Assembly: GCA_001803565.1 (NCBI GenBank) | Contig: MHDQ01000066.1 | Coordinates: forward strand, 1 to 12,429 | Reading direction: 5' to 3' | DNA length: 12,429 nucleotides | Source: Nitrospinae bacterium RIFCSPLOWO2_12_FULL_45_22 | GTDB lineage: Bacteria > 2-12-FULL-45-22 | Shown: positions 6,370 to 12,429 of the stretch, piece by piece | Layout: each line of letters starts with the position of its first letter | Position numbering within the stretch: the first letter of the stretch is position 1 | Position numbers and translations under genes: made by a program | The notes under the pieces: model-generated | Database searches by the model: none | What the model was told of the DNA's origin: nothing | What the model saw: the letters and a program-made list of their open reading frames with translations, nothing else

Positions 6370-7113
6370 TTATTTCAGGAGGTATTTTATGGGGATAGTA
6401 CCCCATTGCTCTTCTTGTGGGGCATCGGGGGGTAAAGGATTAAAACGCCATTTCTTGAGATAGGCCATCATCTCTCCTTCCAAAGTAGGATCACCCCGCC
6501 GGATGGGGATAACCCTACCTATAGCGCCATCAGGCAGGACCCAAAACTTTAGCTCAATCTCTACTATGGCTCTAAGCTGCAGAGAAGGTGGTGGCGGTCT
6601 AAATATTACCTGTCTTTTACCAGCCGGTCCCTTAATCTGCCACGGCTCTTCTACAAGCAACTCTTTTTCTTTCTCAACAGGTATTTCTATCTTCTCAAGA
6701 AGCCGGGCCTCTTCGGCTCCGATAAGTTCTTGAGAGACTTCCGGACTGAGAAAAATCTCTCCCTTTTCGGTAAACATACCAGGGTCTAGGGGTATTTCTG
6801 TGGGTGGTAGAGAAAAAGTTTCTGGTAAATGTATAGTCGGTCTCCGGGTACGTTCCAGCGCTCCTTGCACATCCAGCTCCATACCTTTAGCCCATAGGGT
6901 TTCTGGTTTTATGGGTGGTTCTTGTAGCTTAGCCGCGGGGCTTTGCAGCGCAGATTCGGCTGGTATAAGGATAACTTCCGTGTATCTTGGCTCTGGCAAA
7001 GCATGGAGAGAAAAGCCCGGTACAAACATTAATATATATACATGCAAAAGAGCAGATAGGACAAGAGAGAGCCCCAGAAAGGAATTTTTATTTCTCATCT
7101 CACTGAGCGCCAT
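6370..7113 (-). CDS. tonB: TonB-like energy-transducing protein
   Basis: The protein spans the inner membrane and periplasm and passes energy from ExbB-ExbD to the outer membrane. It has 247 residues. There is one N-terminal membrane segment (about 11-33) in which Ser20 and His24 reproduce the S-x-x-x-H spacing of the TonB anchor. A long Pro/Glu-rich periplasmic linker follows (about 38-175). The C-terminal domain (about 180-247, with VEIELKFWVLPDGAIG and AYLKKWRFNPLPPD) matches the TonB C-terminal fold. The ATG used here overlaps exbD by 14 bp. A second ATG at 7098-7096, two bases after the exbD stop, would give 242 residues (MRNKNSF...) and is equally plausible. TolA is less likely given the C-terminal domain. 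The protein's outer-membrane partner is not obvious in the window. Confidence 0.85.
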   Translation of the reverse strand: MALSEMRNKNSFLGLSLVLSALLHVYILMFVPGFSLHALPEPRYTEVILIPAESALQSPAAKLQEPPIKPETLWAKGMELDVQGALERTRRPTIHLPETFSLPPTEIPLDPGMFTEKGEIFLSPEVSQELIGAEEARLLEKIEIPVEKEKELLVEEPWQIKGPAGKRQVIFRPPPPSLQLRAIVEIELKFWVLPDGAIGRVIPIRRGDPTLEGEMMAYLKKWRFNPLPPDAPQEEQWGTIPIKYLLK

Positions 7114-7519
7114 TCACTGATTTCTTTGGTAAGGCAGCAATGGCTATCCTCTCTATCCCGGCTACCTTTGCTGCATCCATAACCTCTACTACCCGGCCAT
7201 GCAATACTTCTTTATCGGCGCTGATAATCAAAAATGCCTCTTTATTGGCCGTCACTTCTTTCTTCAACTGGGTCTCAAATGCCTTCAGCGGAACCTTTTT
7301 GTCCCGGAAGAATAGGCTACCATCCCTGGTAATAAGGATTACCAGCTCTTTTCTTATGCTAGACTCAATAGTAGTGGCCTTGGGCAGGTCCACTTTTATG
7401 CCGGGCTGGAAGACAAAAGATGAGGTCAGCATAAAAAAGATCAGCAGGAGCAAGACACAATCTACCAGCGGAGTAATATCAAAAGTCGCCCTAACTCTTT
7501 TTCTGCGAGAGAACCACAT
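7100..7519 (-). CDS. exbD: ExbD/TolR-family proton channel subunit
   Basis: The protein has 139 residues, a normal length. A basic cytoplasmic start (MWFSRRKRVR) precedes a single membrane helix (about 15-36, ITPLVDCVLLLLIFFMLTSS). That helix carries Asp20, the proton-handling aspartate of the family. Residues 37-139 form the periplasmic domain (VDLPKATT... and LIISADKEVLHGRVVEVMDAAK). It starts 29 bp inside the end of exbB and overlaps the tonB-like gene at its 3' end, so the three are one translationally coupled unit. Sequence alone does not fully separate ExbD from TolR. The adjacent TonB-type C-terminal domain favours ExbD, while the nearby TPR protein could fit a Tol-type system. Confidence 0.92.
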   Translation of the reverse strand: MWFSRRKRVRATFDITPLVDCVLLLLIFFMLTSSFVFQPGIKVDLPKATTIESSIRKELVILITRDGSLFFRDKKVPLKAFETQLKKEVTANKEAFLIISADKEVLHGRVVEVMDAAKVAGIERIAIAALPKKSVNGAQ

Positions 7520-8165
7520 CTTCTCTATCCTTTTCCCAGAATACTTCTAGAATATCCAGCGAGTTTTGTTCCATATCTAAAGTCAAAGAGTCTACCTTAT
7601 TTATAAAATAATTATAAAATAGCTGACTGGGGATGGCTACGGTCAAACCTGCCGCGGTAGTGAGTAATGCCTCCGAGATACCGCTGGCTAAGGCCGTAGG
7701 TTCTCCTACACCCCGTAAGGCAATGGTATAAAAGGCCCGGATCATACCTGTGACAGTCCCTAGCAACCCTAACAGGGGGGCAATGCTAACAATAGTCCCC
7801 AGGGTAGCCAAATGCCTCTCTAATACTCTTACCTCTTGCCGACCTGCTTCACTAACAGCTTCCTTGATTTCAGCTTTAGGCTGGTTAATATTTTTGATGG
7901 CAGCCAGGACAATGCGACTCATAGGAGAAGAGTTTTTTTGGCAAAGCTCTATAATATCTGCGATCCTTTCTATCCGGATTAGATCCTGGACCCTGAACAG
8001 GGTCTCAGGTCTTATTATTCGCCCTCGACGTAAACTGATGAGCCGCTCGATGATTATAGCCAGGGACAATATAGAACAAAAAAGGATGGGATACATTACT
8101 GGCCCACCTTTAATAAATAAGTCTATCAATCTCTCCCCACCAAATATGCCCTCTATCCCTTCCAT
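7491..8165 (-). CDS. exbB: ExbB/TolQ-family proton channel subunit
   Basis: The protein forms the inner-membrane channel that uses the proton gradient to drive the TonB-like protein. It has 224 residues with the usual three membrane segments: about 21-43, 119-142 and 165-188. A cytoplasmic domain lies between the first two. The family signature APLLGLLGTVTGMI is at 129-142, with the polar Thr137 and Thr139, followed by GISEALLTTAAGLTVAIP at 162-179. The ATG has a strong ribosome binding site, AAGGAGGAAGAG. The gene begins 42 bp after the S23-family gene, and a tandem-word array lies in that gap. It overlaps exbD by 29 bp. Confidence 0.94.
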   Translation of the reverse strand: MEGIEGIFGGERLIDLFIKGGPVMYPILFCSILSLAIIIERLISLRRGRIIRPETLFRVQDLIRIERIADIIELCQKNSSPMSRIVLAAIKNINQPKAEIKEAVSEAGRQEVRVLERHLATLGTIVSIAPLLGLLGTVTGMIRAFYTIALRGVGEPTALASGISEALLTTAAGLTVAIPSQLFYNYFINKVDSLTLDMEQNSLDILEVFWEKDREDVVLSQKKS

Positions 8166-8182
8166 CTCTTCCTCCTTAAGTA

Positions 8183-8223
8183 AGTTCTAGGTTCTAGGTT
8201 CTAAGTTCTAGGTTCTAGGTTTT
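8183..8223. repeat. Tandem array of a GTTCTAG-type word, left flank of the S23 gene
   Basis: The words AGTTCTAG, GTTCTAG, GTTCTAAG, TTCTAG and GTTCTAG follow one another on the plus strand. The array overlaps the last codons and the stop of the S23-family gene and ends shortly before the exbB ribosome binding site. The same words occur in reverse orientation at 8591-8634. Confidence 0.85.
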
Positions 8224-8576
8224 CGCAGGTATCTGATAAAACCATTGATAAGATTAATTACAGTATTTGCTTGGTTATAAATACTATCGAACTCTTCTAT
8301 AGAGAGATATTTTCTATCAAGAGCCACGTACATATGACTTTTAACCTCAGATACAGAAGCCCTTGCTATTATCAAGAATTGGATAAATTCCTTATTTGTC
8401 TCTCGATCAAAACCCTCGCTGATATTGGACATCGCCGAGATAGAGGCCCGTCGTATCTGATCCCTTAACCCATAATCGTTAGAAAAGTTACCATTATTAG
8501 AGACATCATAGATCATATTTACCAATTTCCTGGCCTCTCTCCATGCATCTATATCCTCAAACTTCTCTATCTTCAT
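8208..8576 (-). CDS. S23 / four-helix-bundle protein (23S rRNA intervening-sequence family)
   Basis: This 122-residue protein of the S23 or IVP family was first noted in intervening sequences within 23S rRNA genes. It is now known as a widespread stand-alone gene of uncertain function. The family pattern is clear: FEDIDAWREARKLVNMIY near the start, then LRDQIRRASISAMSNISEGF, then FIQFLIIARASVSEVKSHMY, then a last helix, consistent with four helices. The ATG has GGGGAG and AAGG upstream. The final residues, KPRT, and the stop are encoded by the flanking GTTCTAG-type array. An inverted copy of the array lies upstream, so the gene sits in a bracketed cassette between the TPR and exbB genes. There is no rRNA here, and a direct role in the neighbouring envelope system is doubtful. 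Confidence 0.88.
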   Translation of the reverse strand: MKIEKFEDIDAWREARKLVNMIYDVSNNGNFSNDYGLRDQIRRASISAMSNISEGFDRETNKEFIQFLIIARASVSEVKSHMYVALDRKYLSIEEFDSIYNQANTVINLINGFIRYLRKPRT

Positions 8577-8590
8577 AACCTTACTCCCCT

Positions 8591-8634
8591 AACTTAGCAC
8601 TTAGCACCTAGAACTTAGAACCTAGAACTTTTTT
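8591..8634. repeat. Tandem array of the GTTCTAG-type word, right flank of the S23 gene, inverted
   Basis: On the plus strand the array reads AACTTAG, CACTTAG, CACCTAG, AACTTAG, AACCTAG, AACTTTTT. Its complement repeats the words of the array at 8183-8223, so the two are in opposite orientation around the S23-family gene. The array supplies the TAG stop of the TPR gene at 8624-8622 and ends 14 bp upstream of the S23 start. Confidence 0.85.
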
Positions 8635-11600
8635 TCTAGGCGCTCTTTGATCTCGGCAATCTTTTTTTTGACCAATTCTCTCTTTCCCGGATCTTTGCCC
8701 TCCTTTACCACCCTCTGGTAAATACTCAGGGCCTCAGACCATCTTTGTAGTTGTTCATAATTTTGCCCGGCCTTGATCAATGCCTCAGTAGATAGCTCTT
8801 TCTGTTCAGGATAGAGATAAGCCACTTTTAGATACTCTTCTATACCCTTCTGATACTCAGCAGCCCGGGTATAAGAATCGGCCAATTTGAAATGGGCCCT
8901 GGCACTTACTTCCTTATCAGGCGACTGGGTAGCTTTAGCAAACCACTCCTGCGCCTTTGCCAGTTCATTTTTCTCTGTGGATATGTCTCCCAGCGCTAGA
9001 TAGCTCCTGAAAGAATACGGCTCTTGGGGGAAGCTAGCTATCACCTTCTGGAAATAAGCTACCGCCTTATCCTTCTGACCGGATGAATAGAGGCAGGAGC
9101 CAATATAATAGAGGGCCTGGGGCACTAGGGGATGCTGAGAAAATTCTGCAATAAACCGCTCAAACCCATAACTGGCCTTTTGATATTCTCGGAGATAGAA
9201 GTTTGCTTCAGCCGTCTTGAACTGTGCTACTGGCCTGAGGCTACTGGCTGGATAGGATTCCAGGAGGCGCTGATAGGAGCGTAGAGCCGAGGCATAGTCT
9301 TTTGCCTGAAAATCCAATTCGCCTATCTGGAAAAAGGCCTTATCAGCTTCCGGGTTCTGGGGAAATACTTCTATGATAGCTTGATACATCTTCCTGGCTC
9401 CAGCGGTATCGCCTTCGGCTAATTGCTGTTCGCCCATCTGATACCTCAGGGTCATACTGAAGAGATGATGAGAATAACGGGTGAGGAATTTCTGGCTCAA
9501 GTCAAAAAACCCTTTTTTCTGGCCTTGTTGCAGGACGGTCTGGATAATAGCATATTCCGGTTCCGCTATCTGAGGATCAGAAGGATAGCTATTTATGATC
9601 TCCTGATAGGTCTTTAATGCCTGCGTATAATCCTTTTCGTTATAATAAGAATCGCCTATAGCCATCGAGGCCCGGAAGGCATAAGGGCTTTTGGGATAGT
9701 TTATAACCACCTTTTTCAACTCATTCCGCGCCACCGGGTAATTCTTTTGCAGAAAATAAGACATCCCATACCAGTACTGGGCATCATCACTCCATTCGCC
9801 CGGAGGTGACTTGGCTAATAGCCCCTCAAAGGCCCTCCTGGCTTCAGGATAATCCTCTCTTTTATAGCTGATCCACCCTAGTTGAAAAAGGGCTCCCTCC
9901 TGTAGACTACTCTGCGGAAATTGCTGTAAAAATCTCTGGAAATGGGTATAGGCCCGATCATATTCTTTAAGATTAAAATAGCACTCACCCAGCCGGAAAA
10001 GGGCCTCAGGCAGCAAGGTACTGTTAGGATATTTATCTATCAATTGCTGGAACAAGGGGGCGGCTTGTTGCCATTTCTCAGTGCGGTACAAGACCCAGGC
10101 CTTGCCATATAAGGCATAATCGGCCTTCTGTCCTTCAGGCGAGATAGCCCCATAGGCCTGCAGGGCTCGGCTAAACTCCTCTTGCTGGAAGCGGGATTCG
10201 GCCAGCCAGAAATTGGCCTCATCTATAAAAGGTGAGTCCGGGAATAGTTGTAAGAAACCTTCCAGGGCTTGGGCAGCCAGTTGATATTCGCCGGCTTGAT
10301 AATAGGATAAGCCTATACGTAACAGGGCCTTCTGATCAAGCTGTAGCGGCTTAACGCCGGTAGCTAGAAACTTTTCTGACTGGCGATAATACTCTATCGC
10401 CTTATGATACTCTTTGATCTGGTAATGACCTTCGCCTAACAAGAATAAGACCAGGGGCTTCAGGGAACTATCCGGATAATCCTTCAACAACTGACCGAAT
10501 ACCCGGATAGCCTCAGGGAAATCTTTTTGCTCTATCTGATAAGCCCCGACTTCGAATATAGCCTTATCCAGCCAGGGGTCCTGATGAGGGTGTTGAGTCT
10601 GGTAGGTTGACAGGAGGGCGGTAGCTTTAGGCAGATTCTTTAGTCCCAGGTAAGCCCGCATCTTGCCTATCAATACCGAGCCCTGGAAGCCACTCTGGGG
10701 GAAGTGCTTTTCTAGCTCCTCCCAGCTTGCTAATGCCTTAGCAAAGTCCTTTATATTAACCTGAGACCAGCCAATCCCATATAGGGCCCGCTCTGCTAAA
10801 GGGCTTGACGGATATTTTTGCCAATATTCTTCATACCGCCTCAGGGCATTAGGATAATCCCGGGCATAATAGAGACATTCCGCCTGCCAGAACAACGCAC
10901 TGTCCACTAAGGGACTGGTAGGTAATTTTTCTCTCAGCTCTTTAAATGCCTGACTGGCCTCACTAAATTTATCTAAGGTATAAAGGGCACCTCCACGCAA
11001 ATAGTAGCCCGACGAAACCAGGGCCGAGTTATTAACCGAGGAGGCATGCTTAATCACGAGGGCATATGCCTTCTCTGCCTGCAAATAATCCTTTTTTTCT
11101 AGATATGTCCAACCTGAAGAAAGATAGGCATAAGGGATATAGCGATGCTCAGGATGGTCTCTTATCAATTCTTCATAAGCCTTCAGGGCCTGAGCCGGCT
11201 CTTTTCGGTTGCTATACGCCTCACCCAACCAGTAGAGGGCTTCACCCCGGTATCTCCCCTGGCGATATTTACGCAGCAAAGTCTCCCAATTCTTTATCGC
11301 CCCAGTAAAATCCTCTTTCTGGAACTTATGCAACCCGATCTTATAATAGGCCTTTTCCTGTACCAGCAGCTTCATAATAGAGGCAGTTACAGCATTACGA
11401 TAGAACCAGCCGGGGCGCTTCTCCTGCGGAATATCCTTAACTATGGGTGTAGTCTCCAGGAATGCCAGTTCCTGCCTTATATCGGGTCTTTCTTTCTCCA
11501 GGCCATACCATATCTCCTGGGGCTGTAGCTTTTCTTTCTCCTCTTTTAGGACAGTAGTATCCTCACCAATTATTACTACCTCTGGCAACTGGATAGGCTC

Positions 11601-11687
11601 CTGAGCCTTTTTCTCCTGGGCCCAGATGCTCGGGCCAAGGGCAATCAGGATAATAATTACCAGGAAATAAAAGATTCTTTTCCTCAT
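8622..11687 (-). CDS. Large exported TPR-repeat protein
   Basis: The protein has 1021 residues when started at the ATG at 11687-11685, which has TAAGG at good spacing. A GTG at 11702 would add five residues and lacks a binding site. The first 24 residues (MRKRIFYFLVIIILIALG, then PSIWAQ) are a signal peptide. Mature residues 31-45 (PIQLPEVVIIGEDTT) resemble the LPEVVV-G stretch near the N-terminus of many TonB-dependent proteins. From about residue 110 to the end there are roughly 24 TPR-like units of 33-37 residues, with repeated patterns such as GDSYYNEKDYTQALKTYQEI, and a short basic tail. The overall form resembles an expanded YbgF/CpoB or BamD-type TPR scaffold in the periplasm. It lies upstream of exbB-exbD-tonB. 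Its stop codon falls inside a repeat array. The partner is unknown. Confidence 0.9.
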   Translation of the reverse strand: MRKRIFYFLVIIILIALGPSIWAQEKKAQEPIQLPEVVIIGEDTTVLKEEKEKLQPQEIWYGLEKERPDIRQELAFLETTPIVKDIPQEKRPGWFYRNAVTASIMKLLVQEKAYYKIGLHKFQKEDFTGAIKNWETLLRKYRQGRYRGEALYWLGEAYSNRKEPAQALKAYEELIRDHPEHRYIPYAYLSSGWTYLEKKDYLQAEKAYALVIKHASSVNNSALVSSGYYLRGGALYTLDKFSEASQAFKELREKLPTSPLVDSALFWQAECLYYARDYPNALRRYEEYWQKYPSSPLAERALYGIGWSQVNIKDFAKALASWEELEKHFPQSGFQGSVLIGKMRAYLGLKNLPKATALLSTYQTQHPHQDPWLDKAIFEVGAYQIEQKDFPEAIRVFGQLLKDYPDSSLKPLVLFLLGEGHYQIKEYHKAIEYYRQSEKFLATGVKPLQLDQKALLRIGLSYYQAGEYQLAAQALEGFLQLFPDSPFIDEANFWLAESRFQQEEFSRALQAYGAISPEGQKADYALYGKAWVLYRTEKWQQAAPLFQQLIDKYPNSTLLPEALFRLGECYFNLKEYDRAYTHFQRFLQQFPQSSLQEGALFQLGWISYKREDYPEARRAFEGLLAKSPPGEWSDDAQYWYGMSYFLQKNYPVARNELKKVVINYPKSPYAFRASMAIGDSYYNEKDYTQALKTYQEIINSYPSDPQIAEPEYAIIQTVLQQGQKKGFFDLSQKFLTRYSHHLFSMTLRYQMGEQQLAEGDTAGARKMYQAIIEVFPQNPEADKAFFQIGELDFQAKDYASALRSYQRLLESYPASSLRPVAQFKTAEANFYLREYQKASYGFERFIAEFSQHPLVPQALYYIGSCLYSSGQKDKAVAYFQKVIASFPQEPYSFRSYLALGDISTEKNELAKAQEWFAKATQSPDKEVSARAHFKLADSYTRAAEYQKGIEEYLKVAYLYPEQKELSTEALIKAGQNYEQLQRWSEALSIYQRVVKEGKDPGKRELVKKKIAEIKERLEKKF

Positions 11688-11738
11688 AGCTAACCTTACC
11701 ACCTAAAATTTATTATCCCCCATTTCAATATTAAAATT

Positions 11739-11914
11739 AGTAACCGTTCAGCCACCAAGGCACTAAGTCACCAAGAAGCTCAAAACTTAAAATGCAAAGT
11801 CTAAAATTAAGGTAATTATTCCTCAGCTTTGCACTTTTAGCTTTGCGTTTTACATTTCCTTGGTGCCCTTGTGTCTTAGTGGCTGATAAAGATTAGCCGG
11901 GTGAACGGTTACTA
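11739..11914. mobile_element. Inverted-repeat element upstream of the TPR gene
   Basis: The terminal repeats are perfect over 12 bp: AGTAACCGTTCA (11739-11750) and TGAACGGTTACT (11902-11913). Next come arms of CACCAAGGCAC-type words: 11749-11775 pairs with 11859-11885 at 22 of 27 positions. The centre holds words of the type AAAATGCAAAG facing CTTTGCGTTTT, forming an inner imperfect stem. No gene lies inside. The element ends 3 bp before the DUF2283 stop codon. Its ends resemble those at 3294-3544 and 6217-6364. Confidence 0.7.
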
Positions 11915-11917
11915 AAA

Positions 11918-12139
11918 TTATACCGGCTGAGCTGATTCACGATAGATGGCCAGATTAATAATCTGGGTGGGATCTTTTGTTGTCCTTTTACTGGCATCAA
12001 GGATTTCAATATCCACAATTCGTTTATCTTTAGCATAGTCAATGATTATTCCATCTACTTCTAACGAATCATCAATCTCCACATCCGGTAGAATTTCTAT
12101 ATTAAGCAAGTCATGAACTGGATCATACTCTATTTTCAT
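11918..12139 (-). CDS. DUF2283-family small protein
   Basis: This 73-residue protein matches the DUF2283 pattern: MKIEYDPVHDLLNIEIL, then a short acidic hairpin (EIDDSLEVDGIIIDY), then RIVDIEILDASKRT. The family has no settled biochemical role. Its members are often paired with a DUF4258-type gene and are suspected by some to belong to toxin-antitoxin-like pairs. No partner is visible here. The ATG is preceded by AAGG and GGG within about 15 bases. The stop lies 3 bp from an inverted-repeat element, beyond which the TPR gene begins, so the gene may be transcribed on its own. Confidence 0.85.
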   Translation of the reverse strand: MKIEYDPVHDLLNIEILPDVEIDDSLEVDGIIIDYAKDKRIVDIEILDASKRTTKDPTQIINLAIYRESAQPV

Positions 12140-12162
12140 AAATCCCTTTGCCTTCTATTTTT

Positions 12163-12193
12163 ATCATAATATCACAATACAACTCCTTTTCAA
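12163..12193 (-). promoter_or_regulatory. Possible promoter for the DUF2283 gene
   Basis: TTGAAA (12193-12188) and TATGAT (12168-12163) resemble -35 and -10 boxes. The 19-bp spacing is longer than the usual 17, and the predicted start would lie about 15-20 bp upstream of the ATG. This is a weak call. Confidence 0.25.
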
Positions 12194-12242
12194 AGATAAT
12201 GATAGATAATGGATAGGCAGTTAGGAAGGTTTTAGATAGGGC

Positions 12243-12317
12243 AACTCCGGGTAGCGAAACCGTGAGTGTCAGAGTTCTCACAAAGAGAAATTTAATCAAG
12301 TGAGAGAACCCTCTTTG
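12243..12317. other. Possible structured RNA or pseudoknot, unidentified
   Basis: Several complementary pairs interlock here. AACTC (12243-12247) pairs with GAGTT (12272-12276), and CGG (12248-12250) with CCG (12260-12262). GTTCTCAC (12274-12281) can pair with GTGAGAGAAC (12300-12309) with a two-base bulge. CAAAGAG (12281-12287) pairs perfectly with CTCTTTG (12311-12317). The last two pairings cross, giving either a pseudoknot or two alternative folds. I do not recognise a riboswitch or RNA family. The rest of 12140-12429 contains no convincing gene, only short open frames. Confidence 0.3.
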
Positions 12318-12429
12318 ATCTTTATATGGGGTAATCTATGGGATCGGTTGCGTTCATGCTAGCTCTAATAGGCTATATTGGAAAAATGTTAGGCAAATGA
12401 AAGTGGACATCGGAATTGTTATGAAATAA

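Noticed and set aside
8208-8576. An intervening sequence of a 23S rRNA gene, because of the S23 family name
   Set aside because: No rRNA sequence flanks the gene. Its neighbours are protein genes and repeat arrays.
8183-8634. Repeat arrays as a CRISPR
   Set aside because: The words are 7-8 bp, directly adjacent and without spacers. The two arrays are inverted relative to each other.
11688-11702. GTG start at 11702 for the TPR protein
   Set aside because: There is no ribosome binding site before it. The ATG at 11687 has TAAGG at good spacing and gives a cleaner signal peptide.
12341-12429. Short plus-strand frames at the right edge (for example MGSVAFMLALIGYIG)
   Set aside because: They are about 20 codons or less, without convincing ribosome binding sites or family resemblance.

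Overview
All the convincing genes in this window read on the minus strand. The set points to a diderm (Gram-negative-type) bacterium: it has ExbB, ExbD and a TonB-like protein, a large periplasmic TPR protein, and a secreted von Willebrand A protein. The intergenic spaces are full of short-word inverted repeats, and there are stray small genes of the S23 (four-helix-bundle) and GxxExxY families. From general knowledge, that style is common in deep-branching anaerobes and candidate phyla known mostly from metagenomes. I cannot assign a phylum from this sequence.

In transcription order (high to low coordinate) the layout is as follows. (1) A DUF2283 protein (11918-12139), preceded by a 290-bp end region with possible RNA structure. 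(2) An inverted-repeat element (11739-11914). (3) A 1021-residue exported TPR protein (8622-11687). (4) An S23-family gene (8208-8576) between two inverted arrays of a GTTCTAG-type word. (5) exbB, exbD and a tonB-like gene with overlapping ends (6370-8165). (6) A second inverted-repeat element (6217-6364). (7) A secreted vWA protein (4902-6182). (8) A 460-bp gap with a nested-hairpin element and pieces of a small broken reading frame. (9) A polytopic membrane protein of unknown function (3695-4441). (10) A third inverted-repeat element that holds the remains of a GxxExxY gene (3294-3544). (11) An M24 Xaa-Pro peptidase, accB and accC (110-3245), with a long hairpin between accB and accC. (12) The first codons of one more gene at the window edge.

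Two functional units stand out. The first is an envelope unit: the TPR protein, the ExbB-ExbD-TonB proton-driven motor, the secreted vWA protein and the membrane protein, all co-directional. The second is a fatty-acid biosynthesis unit, peptidase-accB-accC, which resembles the common pepP/Q-efp-accB-accC cluster but lacks efp.

The most interesting feature is the gap content. Every gap over 100 bp between recognisable genes holds a different palindromic element. Three of these share a terminal sequence close to GTAAsyrTTCAsy although their interiors are unrelated. One carries a decayed GxxExxY gene, and another gap carries an intact S23 gene bracketed by inverted arrays. This looks like a family of short repeat elements that can carry small passenger genes.
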